A stretch of DNA of 64,000 nt from NCBI RefSeq assembly GCF_021440515.1, contig NZ_JAKCMV010000036.1, positions 1 through 64,000 on the forward strand, in the 5' to 3' direction. This stretch comes from Enterobacter asburiae. Lineage in GTDB: Bacteria; Pseudomonadota; Gammaproteobacteria; Enterobacterales; Enterobacteriaceae. Numbering within the stretch: position 1 is the first letter of the stretch; every line of letters begins with the position of its first letter. Below are positions 27,273 through 35,956 of the stretch, piece after piece. The notes under the pieces were generated by a model. The model was given only the letters and a program-made list of their open reading frames with translations. It made no database searches and had not been told where the DNA came from. A program made the translations under genes and the position numbers.

Positions 27273-27300
27273 CCGGGCACAGGGAGAGGCCCGGTTTACT
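27273..27300 (+). terminator. Terminator of treBC
   Basis: CCGGGC (27273-27278) and GCCCGG (27289-27294) form a stem followed by TTTACTTTA. The T run is interrupted. Confidence 0.6.
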
Positions 27301-27401
27301 TTACTGTTTTTGTTGAATAATTAACCAGATTTTTCCTCTCATAATTTACATTCCGCTGTAGCGCCCGCCATTTGTACTCTCGTCTTTTTACTTTGTTCTG
27401 C

Positions 27402-27449
27402 ATCAAAAAAAGCGCAAACATGTTTGATGCAAATCACTATATGTAGCAC
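27402..27449 (+). promoter_or_regulatory. FNR box and NrdR-like box upstream of nrdD
   Basis: TTGATGCAAATCAC (27424-27437) matches 9 of 10 conserved FNR bases. It overlaps an inverted repeat, TGCATCAAA (from about 27401) with TTTGATGCA (to 27431). TCACTATATGTAGCAC (27434-27449) resembles one NrdR box. nrdDG is FNR- and NrdR-controlled in E. coli. A TACTAT at 27489-27494 is a possible -10. Confidence 0.65.
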
Positions 27450-27638
27450 TTAAAATGCAGGCCGACCCAACATCTTGTATTTATCGTCTACTATTCCAAC
27501 AACAAAACGACAACGCAGCTTGCCGGAATTGTGGATAAAAGAGGTTGGGAACCGGGGAAGTGGCTGGTCTGGTTGGCAATAAGTCCAGTGAATACTTTCC
27601 CGCCTCTGTGGATAACCTGTTTTTAATATGGAGCGATC

Positions 27639-29777
27639 ATGACACCGCATGTGATGAAACGAGATGGCTGTAAAGTGCCGTTTAAATCAGAGCGCATCAA
27701 AGAAGCGATTCTGCGTGCCGCTAAAGCATCGGGAGTCGATGACGCAGATTATTGCGCCACCGTCGCAGAAATCGTCAGCAGCCAGATGAACGAGCGCAGC
27801 CAGGTCGACATCAACGAGATCCAGACTGCGGTGGAAAACCAGCTGATGGCGGGCCCGTACAAACAGCTGGCGCGCGCCTACATTGAGTATCGCCACGACC
27901 GTGACGTCCAGCGTGAAAAGCGCGGCCGCCTGAACCAGGAGATCCGCGGCCTGGTTGAGCAGACTAACTCCGCGCTGCTCAACGAGAACGCCAACAAAGA
28001 CAGTAAAGTGATCCCGACCCAGCGCGACCTGCTGGCGGGTATCGTCGCCAAGCACTACGCCCGTCAGCACCTGCTGCCGCGCGACGTGGTATCGGCGCAC
28101 GAGCGCGGCGAGATCCACTACCACGATCTCGACTATTCGCCGTTCTTCCCGATGTTCAACTGCATGCTGATCGATCTGAAAGGGATGCTGACCCACGGTT
28201 TCAAAATGGGTAACGCGGAGATCGAACCGCCGAAGTCTATTTCTACCGCCACCGCCGTGACGGCGCAGATTATCGCCCAGGTCGCGAGCCATATTTACGG
28301 CGGCACCACCATTAACCGTATTGATGAAGTGCTGGCGCCGTTCGTGACCGCGAGCTTCAACAAGCATCGTAAAACGGCGGAAGAGTGGCAGATCCCGGAC
28401 GCGGACGGCTACGCCCATTCCCGTACCGAAAAAGAGTGCTACGACGCCTTCCAGTCCCTCGAATACGAGGTGAACACGCTGCACACCGCCAACGGCCAGA
28501 CGCCGTTTGTAACCTTTGGCTTTGGTCTGGGCACCAGCTGGGAATCGCGTCTGATCCAGCAGTCTATTCTGCGCAACCGTATTTCGGGCCTCGGCAAAAA
28601 CCGCAAAACCGCCGTGTTCCCGAAACTGGTGTTCGCTATTCGCGACGGCCTGAACCACAAGTTCGGCGATCCGAACTACGACATCAAACAGCTGGCGCTG
28701 GAGTGCGCGAGCAAGCGCATGTACCCGGACATCCTGAACTACGACCAGGTCGTGAAAGTGACCGGCTCGTTCAAAACCCCGATGGGCTGCCGCAGCTTCC
28801 TCGGCGTGTATGAAGATGAAAACGGCGAGCAGATCCACGACGGGCGCAACAACCTGGGCGTGATCAGCCTGAACCTGCCGCGCATCGCGCTGGAAGCCAA
28901 AGGCAATGAAGAGGCCTTCTGGACGCTGCTGGACGAGCGTTTAGCGCTGGCGCGTAAAGCGCTGATGACCCGCATTGCGCGCCTCGAAGGGGTGAAGGCC
29001 CGCGTCGCGCCAATCCTCTATATGGAAGGGGCCTGCGGCGTGCGCCTGAAGGCGGACGATGACGTGTCTGAGATCTTCAAAAACGGCCGCGCGTCGATTT
29101 CTCTGGGCTATATCGGCATTCACGAAACCATCAACGCGCTGGCTGGCGATACGCATATGTACGACAGCGAGGCCCTGCGCCAGAAAGGGATCGCCATCGT
29201 TCAGCGCCTGCGCGACGCGGTTGAGCAGTGGAAAGAAGAGACCGGCTACGGCTTTAGCCTGTACAGCACGCCGAGCGAGAACCTGTGCGATCGCTTCTGC
29301 CGTCTGGACACCGCCGAGTTTGGCGTGGTGGAAGGGGTGACCGACAAAGGGTACTACACCAACAGCTTCCACCTGGACGTGGAGAAGAAGGTGAACCCGT
29401 ACGACAAGATTGATTTTGAAGCGGCGTACCCCCCAATCGCCAGCGGCGGATTCATCTGCTACGGCGAGTACCCGAACATCCAGCACAACCTGAAGGCGCT
29501 GGAAGACGTGTGGGATTACAGCTATCAGCACGTGCCGTATTACGGCACCAACACGCCAATCGACGAGTGCTACGAGTGCGGCTTTACCGGTGAGTTTGAA
29601 TGTACCAGTAAGGGCTTCACCTGCCCGAAATGCGGCAACCACGACGCGGCGCGCGTGTCCGTCACCCGCCGCGTGTGCGGCTATCTCGGCAGCCCGGACG
29701 CCCGTCCGTTTAACGCCGGCAAGCAGGAAGAGGTTAAACGCCGCGTGAAGCACCTGGGGAATGGGCAGATCGGTTAA
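27639..29777 (+). CDS. nrdD: Anaerobic ribonucleoside-triphosphate reductase
   Basis: 712 residues. It reduces NTPs to dNTPs without oxygen. An N-terminal ATP-cone (about 1-95), the glycyl-radical barrel, a C-terminal zinc site (CYECGF and CPKCGN) and the radical Gly681 in CGYLGSPDARPF are present. Length and radical position equal E. coli. NrdG, its activase, is encoded downstream. Confidence 0.98.
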   Translation: MTPHVMKRDGCKVPFKSERIKEAILRAAKASGVDDADYCATVAEIVSSQMNERSQVDINEIQTAVENQLMAGPYKQLARAYIEYRHDRDVQREKRGRLNQEIRGLVEQTNSALLNENANKDSKVIPTQRDLLAGIVAKHYARQHLLPRDVVSAHERGEIHYHDLDYSPFFPMFNCMLIDLKGMLTHGFKMGNAEIEPPKSISTATAVTAQIIAQVASHIYGGTTINRIDEVLAPFVTASFNKHRKTAEEWQIPDADGYAHSRTEKECYDAFQSLEYEVNTLHTANGQTPFVTFGFGLGTSWESRLIQQSILRNRISGLGKNRKTAVFPKLVFAIRDGLNHKFGDPNYDIKQLALECASKRMYPDILNYDQVVKVTGSFKTPMGCRSFLGVYEDENGEQIHDGRNNLGVISLNLPRIALEAKGNEEAFWTLLDERLALARKALMTRIARLEGVKARVAPILYMEGACGVRLKADDDVSEIFKNGRASISLGYIGIHETINALAGDTHMYDSEALRQKGIAIVQRLRDAVEQWKEETGYGFSLYSTPSENLCDRFCRLDTAEFGVVEGVTDKGYYTNSFHLDVEKKVNPYDKIDFEAAYPPIASGGFICYGEYPNIQHNLKALEDVWDYSYQHVPYYGTNTPIDECYECGFTGEFECTSKGFTCPKCGNHDAARVSVTRRVCGYLGSPDARPFNAGKQEEVKRRVKHLGNGQIG

Positions 29778-29797
29778 GTTTTTCGCCGTGTTCTCCC

Positions 29798-29841
29798 CCT
29801 CACCCTACCCCTCTCCCCGTGGGAGAGGGCCGGGGTGAGGG
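29798..29841. repeat. CCCTCACCC-type intergenic repeat, copy 4
   Basis: CCCTCACCCTACCCCTCTCC paired with GGGAGAGGGCCGGGGTGAGG, a near-complete hairpin between nrdD and nrdG. Confidence 0.8.
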
Positions 29842-29874
29842 CATCAGCGCGCTCGTATTCTCTGGACATTTTCT

Positions 29875-30339
29875 ATGCGATATCACCAGTACTACCCCGT
29901 CGACATCGTCAACGGCCCCGGCACCCGCTGCACCCTATTTGTCTCCGGCTGCGTCCACGAATGCCCTGGCTGCTACAACAAAAGCACGTGGCGGCTGAAC
30001 TCCGGGATGCCGTTTACCGCCGAGATGGAAGATAACATCATCAAGGATCTCAACGACACCCGCATCAAACGCCAGGGAATTTCGCTCTCCGGCGGCGATC
30101 CGCTGCACCCGCAAAACGTGCCGGATATACTGAAGCTGGTAAAACGGATCCGCCGCGAGTGCGCCGGAAAAGATATCTGGGTATGGACGGGTTATAAGCT
30201 GGATGAACTGAATGCCGAACAACGGGAAGTGGTTGACCTGATTAATGTCCTGGTCGACGGCAAGTTCGTGCAGGATTTAAAAGACCCGGCGCTTATCTGG
30301 CGCGGCAGCAGTAACCAGGTTGTGCATCATTTACGGTGA
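29875..30339 (+). CDS. nrdG: Anaerobic ribonucleotide reductase activase
   Basis: 154 residues, radical SAM. CVHECPGCYNKS carries the Cys-x3-Cys-x2-Cys cluster site; SGGDPLHP is the SAM-binding GGE-like motif. It makes the glycyl radical on NrdD. Its last codons overlap the open frame of the convergent RelE-like gene, an overlap that would not exist if that gene were intact. Confidence 0.97.
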   Translation: MRYHQYYPVDIVNGPGTRCTLFVSGCVHECPGCYNKSTWRLNSGMPFTAEMEDNIIKDLNDTRIKRQGISLSGGDPLHPQNVPDILKLVKRIRRECAGKDIWVWTGYKLDELNAEQREVVDLINVLVDGKFVQDLKDPALIWRGSSNQVVHHLR

Positions 30340-30626
30340 TCGCTAAAGCCGTTTATTGGCATCCTGATAAACGGCTGACTTCTCTCTTTTCCCAATGGCG
30401 ACAAAAATACCGTCACCACGTTATCCTGAACCTGATAGACCAGCCGAAACCCTGACGATTTAAGTTTGATTTTATAACAGTCAGGCAGACCATGCAGGCG
30501 AGCCGACTCAATGCGGGGATTGAGCAACACGCCAGCGAGCTTCTTCTTAAACTGGGCTTTCACCGTATCGCCCAGCTTATGCCACTCTTTTAATGCTCTC
30601 GGATCAAACTCCAGCTCATAAGTCAT
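30327..30626 (-). pseudogene. RelE-family toxin with 3' frameshift
   Basis: The first 72 or so residues follow E. coli RelE closely (ELEFDPRALKEWHKLGDTVK, PDCYKIKLKSSGFRLVYQV). From a run of five T on the - strand (30403-30407) the frame changes: the present frame reads LSPLGKERSQPFIRMP, while the next frame reads VAIGKREKSAVYQDANKRL and stops at 30343. The second version is the expected RelE C-terminus with the Arg81 and Tyr87 equivalents. One missing T (or two extra) explains it, and the repaired gene would encode 94 residues. As written the toxin is probably inactive; a sequencing error in the homopolymer is possible. It overlaps the antitoxin gene by 11 bases. Confidence 0.8.
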
Positions 30627-30858
30627 CCAGACTGACCTTAATTCCCTTTTGTGGCGCCGCCAGTCGCTCCCGGACTGTCTGAATGAGGGCTTCTTCGCTA
30701 TCGCTGATGGTCACGGTTTTCACCGGCATACGTCCCGTTTCCGCGACGTACTGAAACAGCAGGCGTACCGCCTCGGTAGGTGTGATATTGAGTTTTTCCA
30801 GCACGGCATAAGCCTCGTTTTTGAGTTTGTCATCCAGACGGACGTTAAGCGTGGCCAT
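30616..30858 (-). CDS. RelB/DinJ-family antitoxin
   Basis: 80 residues. The N-terminal ribbon-helix-helix (ATLNVRLDDKLKNEAYAVLEKLNITPTEAVRLLF) is typical of RelB/DinJ and binds the operator; the C-terminal part would wrap the RelE toxin. The gene precedes and overlaps the toxin gene, the usual order. It appears intact. TCCGGGAGGCAT-type spacing before the start is normal. Confidence 0.9.
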   Translation of the reverse strand: MATLNVRLDDKLKNEAYAVLEKLNITPTEAVRLLFQYVAETGRMPVKTVTISDSEEALIQTVRERLAAPQKGIKVSLDDL

Positions 30859-30881
30859 TATGCCTCCGGGAAATGAGAATG

Positions 30882-30914
30882 TGTAATGCAGTTTAGCATT
30901 ACATTCGCATTACA
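30882..30914 (-). promoter_or_regulatory. Operator of the RelBE-like locus
   Basis: Three copies of an octamer: TGTAATGC (30882-30889), GCATTACA (30896-30903) and GCATTACA (30907-30914), one inverted and two direct. Such repeats before the antitoxin gene are the expected site of RelB autoregulation. Confidence 0.65.
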
Positions 30915-30935
30915 TCGAATTCTGGATAACGCCTT

Positions 30936-32846
30936 TCAAAACCGACTCAAACTCTCCATCGCCACCGCCTTAAACTCCGCGAAATCGCCGCAGCCGCACA
31001 GGCGCGTCATGGCGCGTTCGCGCAGGAAGGTGACGAAGATATCGTAGATCGCCATCGCCTCTTCGTATTCGCTCTTGCTGATGGCGAGCAGGAAAATGAC
31101 GTGTGCCGTTTCATCGCCCCAGGCGATGCCCTGCGGGGCGAGTACCGTGTAGACCACGGTTTTCTGCGCCAGCAATCCGAGGGAGTGCGGCAGCGCGATG
31201 CCGTCGCCGAGCATGGTGCTGACGATCGCCTCACGCTCGACGACCGAGTCCAGAAACTCCGCGCCGACAAAGCCTTCGCGTTCCAGCTGTTCGCACAGCT
31301 CGCGGAACAGGGTCTGCTGGTCAATCGGCTTGTCGATAATGCGGAAATGGGCGGCGTCGAAGTATTTGTCCAGCATCCACGGGCGGGTGCGGTCCACCAG
31401 CACCAGCTTGCCGATCTGCTCCAGCTGATAGTCGGTCGGGAACGGCGCGATCGTTACCACCGGCTTGGCTTTTTCGCTGATGCGGGCGGTGGAGATCACA
31501 AAGTCTTCGCTGATGGCGTCGGCCAGCTCGTACTTACGCAGGGTGAGCGTTCGCGTCACCTCAATCTGCGGGTATTTGCGCTGAAGCACCGCCTCGATCA
31601 TCCGCACCATCGCGTTGCCCGCGTCGCACACCAGCAGCACGCGCGGCTGGCGCTGATAGCCAATGTTGTAGTGACGCTCCAGCCCGACGCCGATATGCAG
31701 CACCAGGAAGCCGATTTCGTTTTCGCTGATCACATACGGCGTGTATTTGCCCCAGCTTGATACCGCCGCCAGGGTCATGTCCCACGCCATCGGGTAGTGC
31801 TGCTTGATGTTATCCAGCAGCGGATTGGGGATCATGATCTGATACCGCACGCGGGTGATCATGGTTTTGATATGGGTGAGCAGATCCGCGTGCAGCTGCG
31901 CGTCGCTGAGCAGGTTGTAGTTATAGTGGGTGTTAATGTAGCGCAGGATGTAGTTCACCAGCGCCTCGTCGTCGTCGGCGTTGATCGCACTCGGGGCGAT
32001 CTCCTGGATCTGGCGCGCGGCGATGTGAACGCACAGCCAGCTCTCCTCCGACGGCGACAGCGCTTTGCCCGCCAGCTGCTGAATGGCAACGGCGATATCT
32101 TTCGCCGCCTCGCGCACGTTCTCCTCCACGTCTTCAGCGTGGAATTCCGGCAGCGGATAGCCCTCGCTGATGCGGCGCACCGACACCGCGCAGTAGAGGC
32201 GCAGGAACAGCTCCCCTTCATCGGTCAGGCGAATATGGTGGCGGGTTAGCGCATCGTGCAGCACCGTTGCCATCTGTTCGGGCACGCCCGCGTTAAGCGC
32301 CACTTCGGTCACCAGCGGGTTAAGGCTGTCCTGCTGGGCCAGATCCCAGAGCAGATCGGTCAGGCAGGCGCGGGTCGACATTTCGCTGCCAAACAGCTTC
32401 ATGCCGTGACGCGGGCGGGTTTCCAGCGTCAGGTTGTAGCGGTGGAACCACTCGCGCACTTCCACCATGTCATTTTGCAGGGTGGCGCGGCTGACGAACC
32501 ACTCGTCCGCCAGATCCTCCAGCTTCAGCGAAAACGCCGAGGTCAGAAAACGTACCACCAGATAATGCACGCGCTCCGGCCCCGTACGGGGAATGCGTAG
32601 CGCGCGCGGATGAGATTCCTGCAACGCCTGATACCGCGCCGCATCGTCGATTTTGAGCTGATAGCCATTGCCGCGGCTCAAAATAAACTGTGCGCCGTGG
32701 TCTGCCAGCAGCGCATTCAGGGCGGTGATATCAGCACGAACGGTACGCGTGGAGACCGATAATCGCTGCGCCAGCTCGTCCTGCGGCAGCGTTTCGTTTT
32801 GCAACAGATCGAAAAGTTGCGCTAAACGTTGGTTCGGAAATCGCAC
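30936..32846 (-). CDS. PRD-containing transcriptional regulator with PTS IIB/IIA domains
   Basis: 636 residues from a GTG preceded by AGAGGACAACGAC. An N-terminal DeoR-like HTH (about 3-60) and an M-trans-acting/HTH segment are followed by two PRDs (about 185-400), a IIB-like domain with VCDAG (about 410-420) and a mannitol/fructose-type IIA domain with the phosphate-accepting His554 in GIALPHS. Such MtlR/BglG-type activators read the phosphorylation state of a PTS. It is the last gene of the leftward EF_0829-type cluster, 19 bases after the lactonase gene, and probably controls it. Whether it acts on DNA or RNA is not certain; the N-terminal HTH favours DNA. Confidence 0.87.
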   Translation of the reverse strand: MRFPNQRLAQLFDLLQNETLPQDELAQRLSVSTRTVRADITALNALLADHGAQFILSRGNGYQLKIDDAARYQALQESHPRALRIPRTGPERVHYLVVRFLTSAFSLKLEDLADEWFVSRATLQNDMVEVREWFHRYNLTLETRPRHGMKLFGSEMSTRACLTDLLWDLAQQDSLNPLVTEVALNAGVPEQMATVLHDALTRHHIRLTDEGELFLRLYCAVSVRRISEGYPLPEFHAEDVEENVREAAKDIAVAIQQLAGKALSPSEESWLCVHIAARQIQEIAPSAINADDDEALVNYILRYINTHYNYNLLSDAQLHADLLTHIKTMITRVRYQIMIPNPLLDNIKQHYPMAWDMTLAAVSSWGKYTPYVISENEIGFLVLHIGVGLERHYNIGYQRQPRVLLVCDAGNAMVRMIEAVLQRKYPQIEVTRTLTLRKYELADAISEDFVISTARISEKAKPVVTIAPFPTDYQLEQIGKLVLVDRTRPWMLDKYFDAAHFRIIDKPIDQQTLFRELCEQLEREGFVGAEFLDSVVEREAIVSTMLGDGIALPHSLGLLAQKTVVYTVLAPQGIAWGDETAHVIFLLAISKSEYEEAMAIYDIFVTFLRERAMTRLCGCGDFAEFKAVAMESLSRF

Positions 32847-32865
32847 GTCGTTGTCCTCTTACGGC

Positions 32866-34014
32866 TCAGGGTGAAGGTGAAATGACCATCTGGGATGGAC
32901 TGCCGACCGGGGTGTAGTCCGGCTCGAAGTGCAGCTTGCCGTCTTTTTCGACGCGGAAACGGGTGATGTTATCGCTGCGCTGGTTCATGACGTACAGCCA
33001 GCGTCCCTGTTTATCGAGCGTCAGGGTGCGCGGATAATCGCCTCGCGTCCAGACATCGTCCTGGTGGGTCAGCGTGCCATCCGCTGTTACGGTAAAGTGC
33101 CCGATGCTGTTATGCAAACGGTTAGCAACATACAGCTGTTTTCCGTCGGCGCTCAGCGCCAGCCCGGCGGCGAAGCTGGTGCCTTTATAGCCTTCCGGCA
33201 GGGATGAGAGCGTTTTGCCCTCTTTCAGCCTGCCGTCGGCGTCAATGGCGTAATGCGTCAGGGTGGATGCCTCTTCGTTAATCAGCCACAGGGCGTCGCC
33301 TTTCGGCGTGAAGACGAAGTGGCGCGGCCCGGCCCCTTTTGACGAGGCGCTGATAAACGGCGGATCGTTCGGGGTCAGCTTTCCGCTGCGATCGTCAAAA
33401 CGGTACTGGTAGATCCGATCCAGCCCCAGATCGGTTGAAAACACGAACTTCCCGCTCGGATCGGCGGCGATCATATGCGCATGAGGGCCGTTATGATCGC
33501 TGATGGCAAAGCTGCCCTCTGCCGCGGCTTCCGGTTTGGCCGCACCCGGCTCACCGCTATCCTGATGACTATCCGTGGCCTCGCCCAGGCTGCCGTCCTG
33601 TTTTACGGGCAGCACCGCAACGGTGCCGCTGACGTAGTTCGCCACCAGCAGATGCCTGCCGTTCGGCGTCAGGGAGAGATACACCGGCCCCGCCCCGCCG
33701 GACGCCACCTGATTCAGCTCGCTCAGTTCGCCGTTATCGCCCACGCGCAGCGCCTGCACCACGCCCTGCTCCACCTCGCTTGCCAGATAGAGCGTTTTGC
33801 CGTCGTGCGAGGCGGTGAGCTGCGCGGCGTTCGGCAGCTTGCTCACCAGCATTTTGCTGCCGAGCGCGCCGGTTTGCGGATCGACGGTAAAGCGGTACAG
33901 CCCTTCACCGTTGGGGTTATAGGTGCCTACCCAGGCGTACTGGGTCTGGGCGACGGCGGCGGTGGCGGTGGCGAGTAAAGAGAGTGAAGCGACAAGCAGG
34001 GTACGGGTGTGCAT
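32866..34014 (-). CDS. Periplasmic lactonase-family beta-propeller protein
   Basis: 382 residues. A signal peptide (1-22, ending AVA) precedes a seven-bladed propeller of the 6-phosphogluconolactonase / carboxymuconate cyclase family (YkgB/Pgl type): WVGTYN, GPRHFVFTPKGDALWLINE, GPHAHMIAADPSGKFVF. Cytosolic Pgl lacks a signal peptide, so this one acts in the periplasm, perhaps opening a sugar-acid lactone before import by the neighbouring system. The substrate is unknown. CCAGGAGCCACC precedes the ATG. Confidence 0.82.
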   Translation of the reverse strand: MHTRTLLVASLSLLATATAAVAQTQYAWVGTYNPNGEGLYRFTVDPQTGALGSKMLVSKLPNAAQLTASHDGKTLYLASEVEQGVVQALRVGDNGELSELNQVASGGAGPVYLSLTPNGRHLLVANYVSGTVAVLPVKQDGSLGEATDSHQDSGEPGAAKPEAAAEGSFAISDHNGPHAHMIAADPSGKFVFSTDLGLDRIYQYRFDDRSGKLTPNDPPFISASSKGAGPRHFVFTPKGDALWLINEEASTLTHYAIDADGRLKEGKTLSSLPEGYKGTSFAAGLALSADGKQLYVANRLHNSIGHFTVTADGTLTHQDDVWTRGDYPRTLTLDKQGRWLYVMNQRSDNITRFRVEKDGKLHFEPDYTPVGSPSQMVISPSP

Positions 34015-34044
34015 GGTGGCTCCTGGGACTGTGCGGTTTGATTC

Positions 34045-34089
34045 CCCTCACCCCAGCCCTCTCCCAAAGGGAGAGGGTTAGGGTGAGGG
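34045..34089. repeat. CCCTCACCC-type intergenic repeat, copy 5
   Basis: Nearly perfect hairpin CCCTCACCCCAGCCCTCTCC / GGGAGAGGGTTAGGGTGAGG between the aldolase and lactonase genes; it may attenuate transcription into the last two genes of the cluster. Confidence 0.85.
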
Positions 34090-34097
34090 TGTTGTTT

Positions 34098-34841
34098 TTA
34101 CGACTTAACCAGCTTCTTCGTCATGTCCAGCAGCGTGCGCACGTCTTCCGGGCGCGTGTCGCCGCTGGCTTTGTCGATAATCGAGCTATAGATATGCGGG
34201 ATGATTTTGCTCACGCCCGCGTCCAGCGCAATCTGCAAAATCTCTTCGAAGTTGTCCAGATCGATGCCGCCCGTTGGCTCAAGCCAGAAGTCGTGACGCG
34301 CGCAGGCTTCCGCCACCGCGTTGTACTCGTCACGGCACTTCAGGCCGCCCATCGGGAAGTATTTGATCGAGCTGCCGCCGAAGTCTTTCAGCAGGGCAAT
34401 CGCGGTTTCAACCGGCACGATGCCGTCTGGTGCGGTGCTGCTCAGCGGGCCGGTGGAGATTTTGACCATGCCGACGGTGCCGGTCGGGGAGACCAGACCG
34501 TTGACCACGGAGTCGTTCTGCCCCAGCAACGCGCGGCTGGTTGCGACGCCGGTAAAGACCTGGTTGACGTGCTGCGGCTGCACCTGACGGGAGATTTCAC
34601 TCACCATCGCCGACTGGTTTGGGTCGCCCGCGCCGAGGCCGACGGAGAGCGCATTATCTATCAGGGCCGCGTATTCACGCATATCGGCCACGGCGCTTGC
34701 CACGTCCGGATAATTTTTGGAGAGCACGCCCACCAGCACGTGGCCTTCCGCCGCCTCGTAAATGGCGCTGGCGTTGGCTTTCGAGCCCGCCAGCACGTTC
34801 AGGCACACGCGGTCACGGTAAAAGTTGGGGGTCAGTTTCAT
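34098..34841 (-). CDS. DgaF-like 2-dehydro-3-deoxy-phosphogluconate aldolase
   Basis: 247 residues, TIGR03581 (EF_0839) / DgaF family. DgaF of Salmonella cleaves 2-keto-3-deoxygluconate-6-phosphate to pyruvate and glyceraldehyde-3-phosphate. The barrel shows GLVSPTGTVGMVKISTGPLS, IKYFPMGGLK with the candidate Schiff-base Lys, and LEPTGGIDLDNF. The start overlaps the stop of the PLP enzyme gene by ATGA, so the two are made together. Confidence 0.88.
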   Translation of the reverse strand: MKLTPNFYRDRVCLNVLAGSKANASAIYEAAEGHVLVGVLSKNYPDVASAVADMREYAALIDNALSVGLGAGDPNQSAMVSEISRQVQPQHVNQVFTGVATSRALLGQNDSVVNGLVSPTGTVGMVKISTGPLSSTAPDGIVPVETAIALLKDFGGSSIKYFPMGGLKCRDEYNAVAEACARHDFWLEPTGGIDLDNFEEILQIALDAGVSKIIPHIYSSIIDKASGDTRPEDVRTLLDMTKKLVKS

Positions 34842-35956
34842 GCGTTTTTCTCCTGTCCTAACACTTCGCTAATGCGGCGATACACAATGTTCAGCTGTTC
34901 GGCGTTCACGCTGCGCACGTCCGCTTCGATAATCCCTTCGTTGGCCTTGTAGCCACGGAAATAGATGGCGTATTCACCCTGCTTAAGCGCATTCACCAGC
35001 TCACCGGTGCCGACGCCCGTCGTGGCTTCGTCAAACTTGATTTCGGTGCGGGCGATGTCGCGTCCGGCGCTGTCCCAGACCACGCGCGCGGTAACGCCGT
35101 TCAGGGTATTGAGCGCGTCGATAAACGGCGTCATCTTCGCCACCATTTCGGCACCGCTCTCTTTGGTCGCCGTCAGGTAGTGCTCAATGGCGCAGGTCAG
35201 GCCGAGGATGCCCTCTTTGCCCACCTTCATGGCGCGACCAATGCCCGCCGTCTGGCGCTTCACCCACTCGACGTACTGGGTTCTGCCGATCACCAGCCCG
35301 CTGGTTGGCCCTTCAATCGCCTTCGCGCCGCTGTAGATCACCAGATCGGCGCCGGAGCGGTAGTACGCGTGAAGATCTTCTTCCGCTGCCGCATCGACGA
35401 TCAGCGGCAGATCGTGTTTACGCGCGACCACCACCGCCTGCTCGACGCTGAGCATACTTTTTTGCACGCAGTGGTGAGATTTGATGTAGAGGATCGCCGC
35501 CGTGCGCGGGGTGATCGCCGCCGCCAGCTGATCGGCAGAGCATTCGTTAGCGTAGCCCGCTTCCACCAGCTTACCGCCGCCGAGCGCAACCATCGTCCCG
35601 ACCGGCGCGCCAAAGTTCACGTTGTGGCCTTTCGGCAGTACAATCTCGTTGTTTTCAATCGGGGTGACGTGCAGGTTTTCCAGCAGCCAGTCGCTGTCTT
35701 TCACCAGCACCGCCGCCACGGACTGGGCAATGCCCGCCGAGGCGCAGGAGACCACGGTCGCGCCTTCAACATCCAGCAGCTTCGCGATGTATTCCCCGGT
35801 TTTGTTCACCAGATCTTTCATCTCGAAGTAGTGGTTCATGCCGTCCATCGCCGCCTGCACCACTTCCGGGCGCGGCGTGGAGACACCCAGCGCCGTCATG
35901 CGGCCAGAGGTGTTGATGACTTGCTTTAAGCGGTACTTCTCATAAATCGAAGGCAT
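34838..35956 (-). CDS. DgaE/SelA-like PLP-dependent enzyme
   Basis: 372 residues, TIGR01437 (EF_0838) / SelA-like family. DgaE is the D-glucosaminate-6-phosphate ammonia-lyase of the Salmonella D-glucosaminate pathway. INTSGRMTALGVS at the start and YSGAKAIEGPTSG with the probable PLP Lys212 are the key features. It would deaminate a 2-amino-sugar-acid phosphate to the keto-deoxy acid used by the next enzyme. It overlaps the amidohydrolase gene by 17 bases. Confidence 0.88.
   Translation of the reverse strand: MPSIYEKYRLKQVINTSGRMTALGVSTPRPEVVQAAMDGMNHYFEMKDLVNKTGEYIAKLLDVEGATVVSCASAGIAQSVAAVLVKDSDWLLENLHVTPIENNEIVLPKGHNVNFGAPVGTMVALGGGKLVEAGYANECSADQLAAAITPRTAAILYIKSHHCVQKSMLSVEQAVVVARKHDLPLIVDAAAEEDLHAYYRSGADLVIYSGAKAIEGPTSGLVIGRTQYVEWVKRQTAGIGRAMKVGKEGILGLTCAIEHYLTATKESGAEMVAKMTPFIDALNTLNGVTARVVWDSAGRDIARTEIKFDEATTGVGTGELVNALKQGEYAIYFRGYKANEGIIEADVRSVNAEQLNIVYRRISEVLGQEKNA

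Noticed and set aside
27466-27485. Second NrdR box before nrdD
   Set aside because: The sequence at the expected spacing matches the consensus too poorly.
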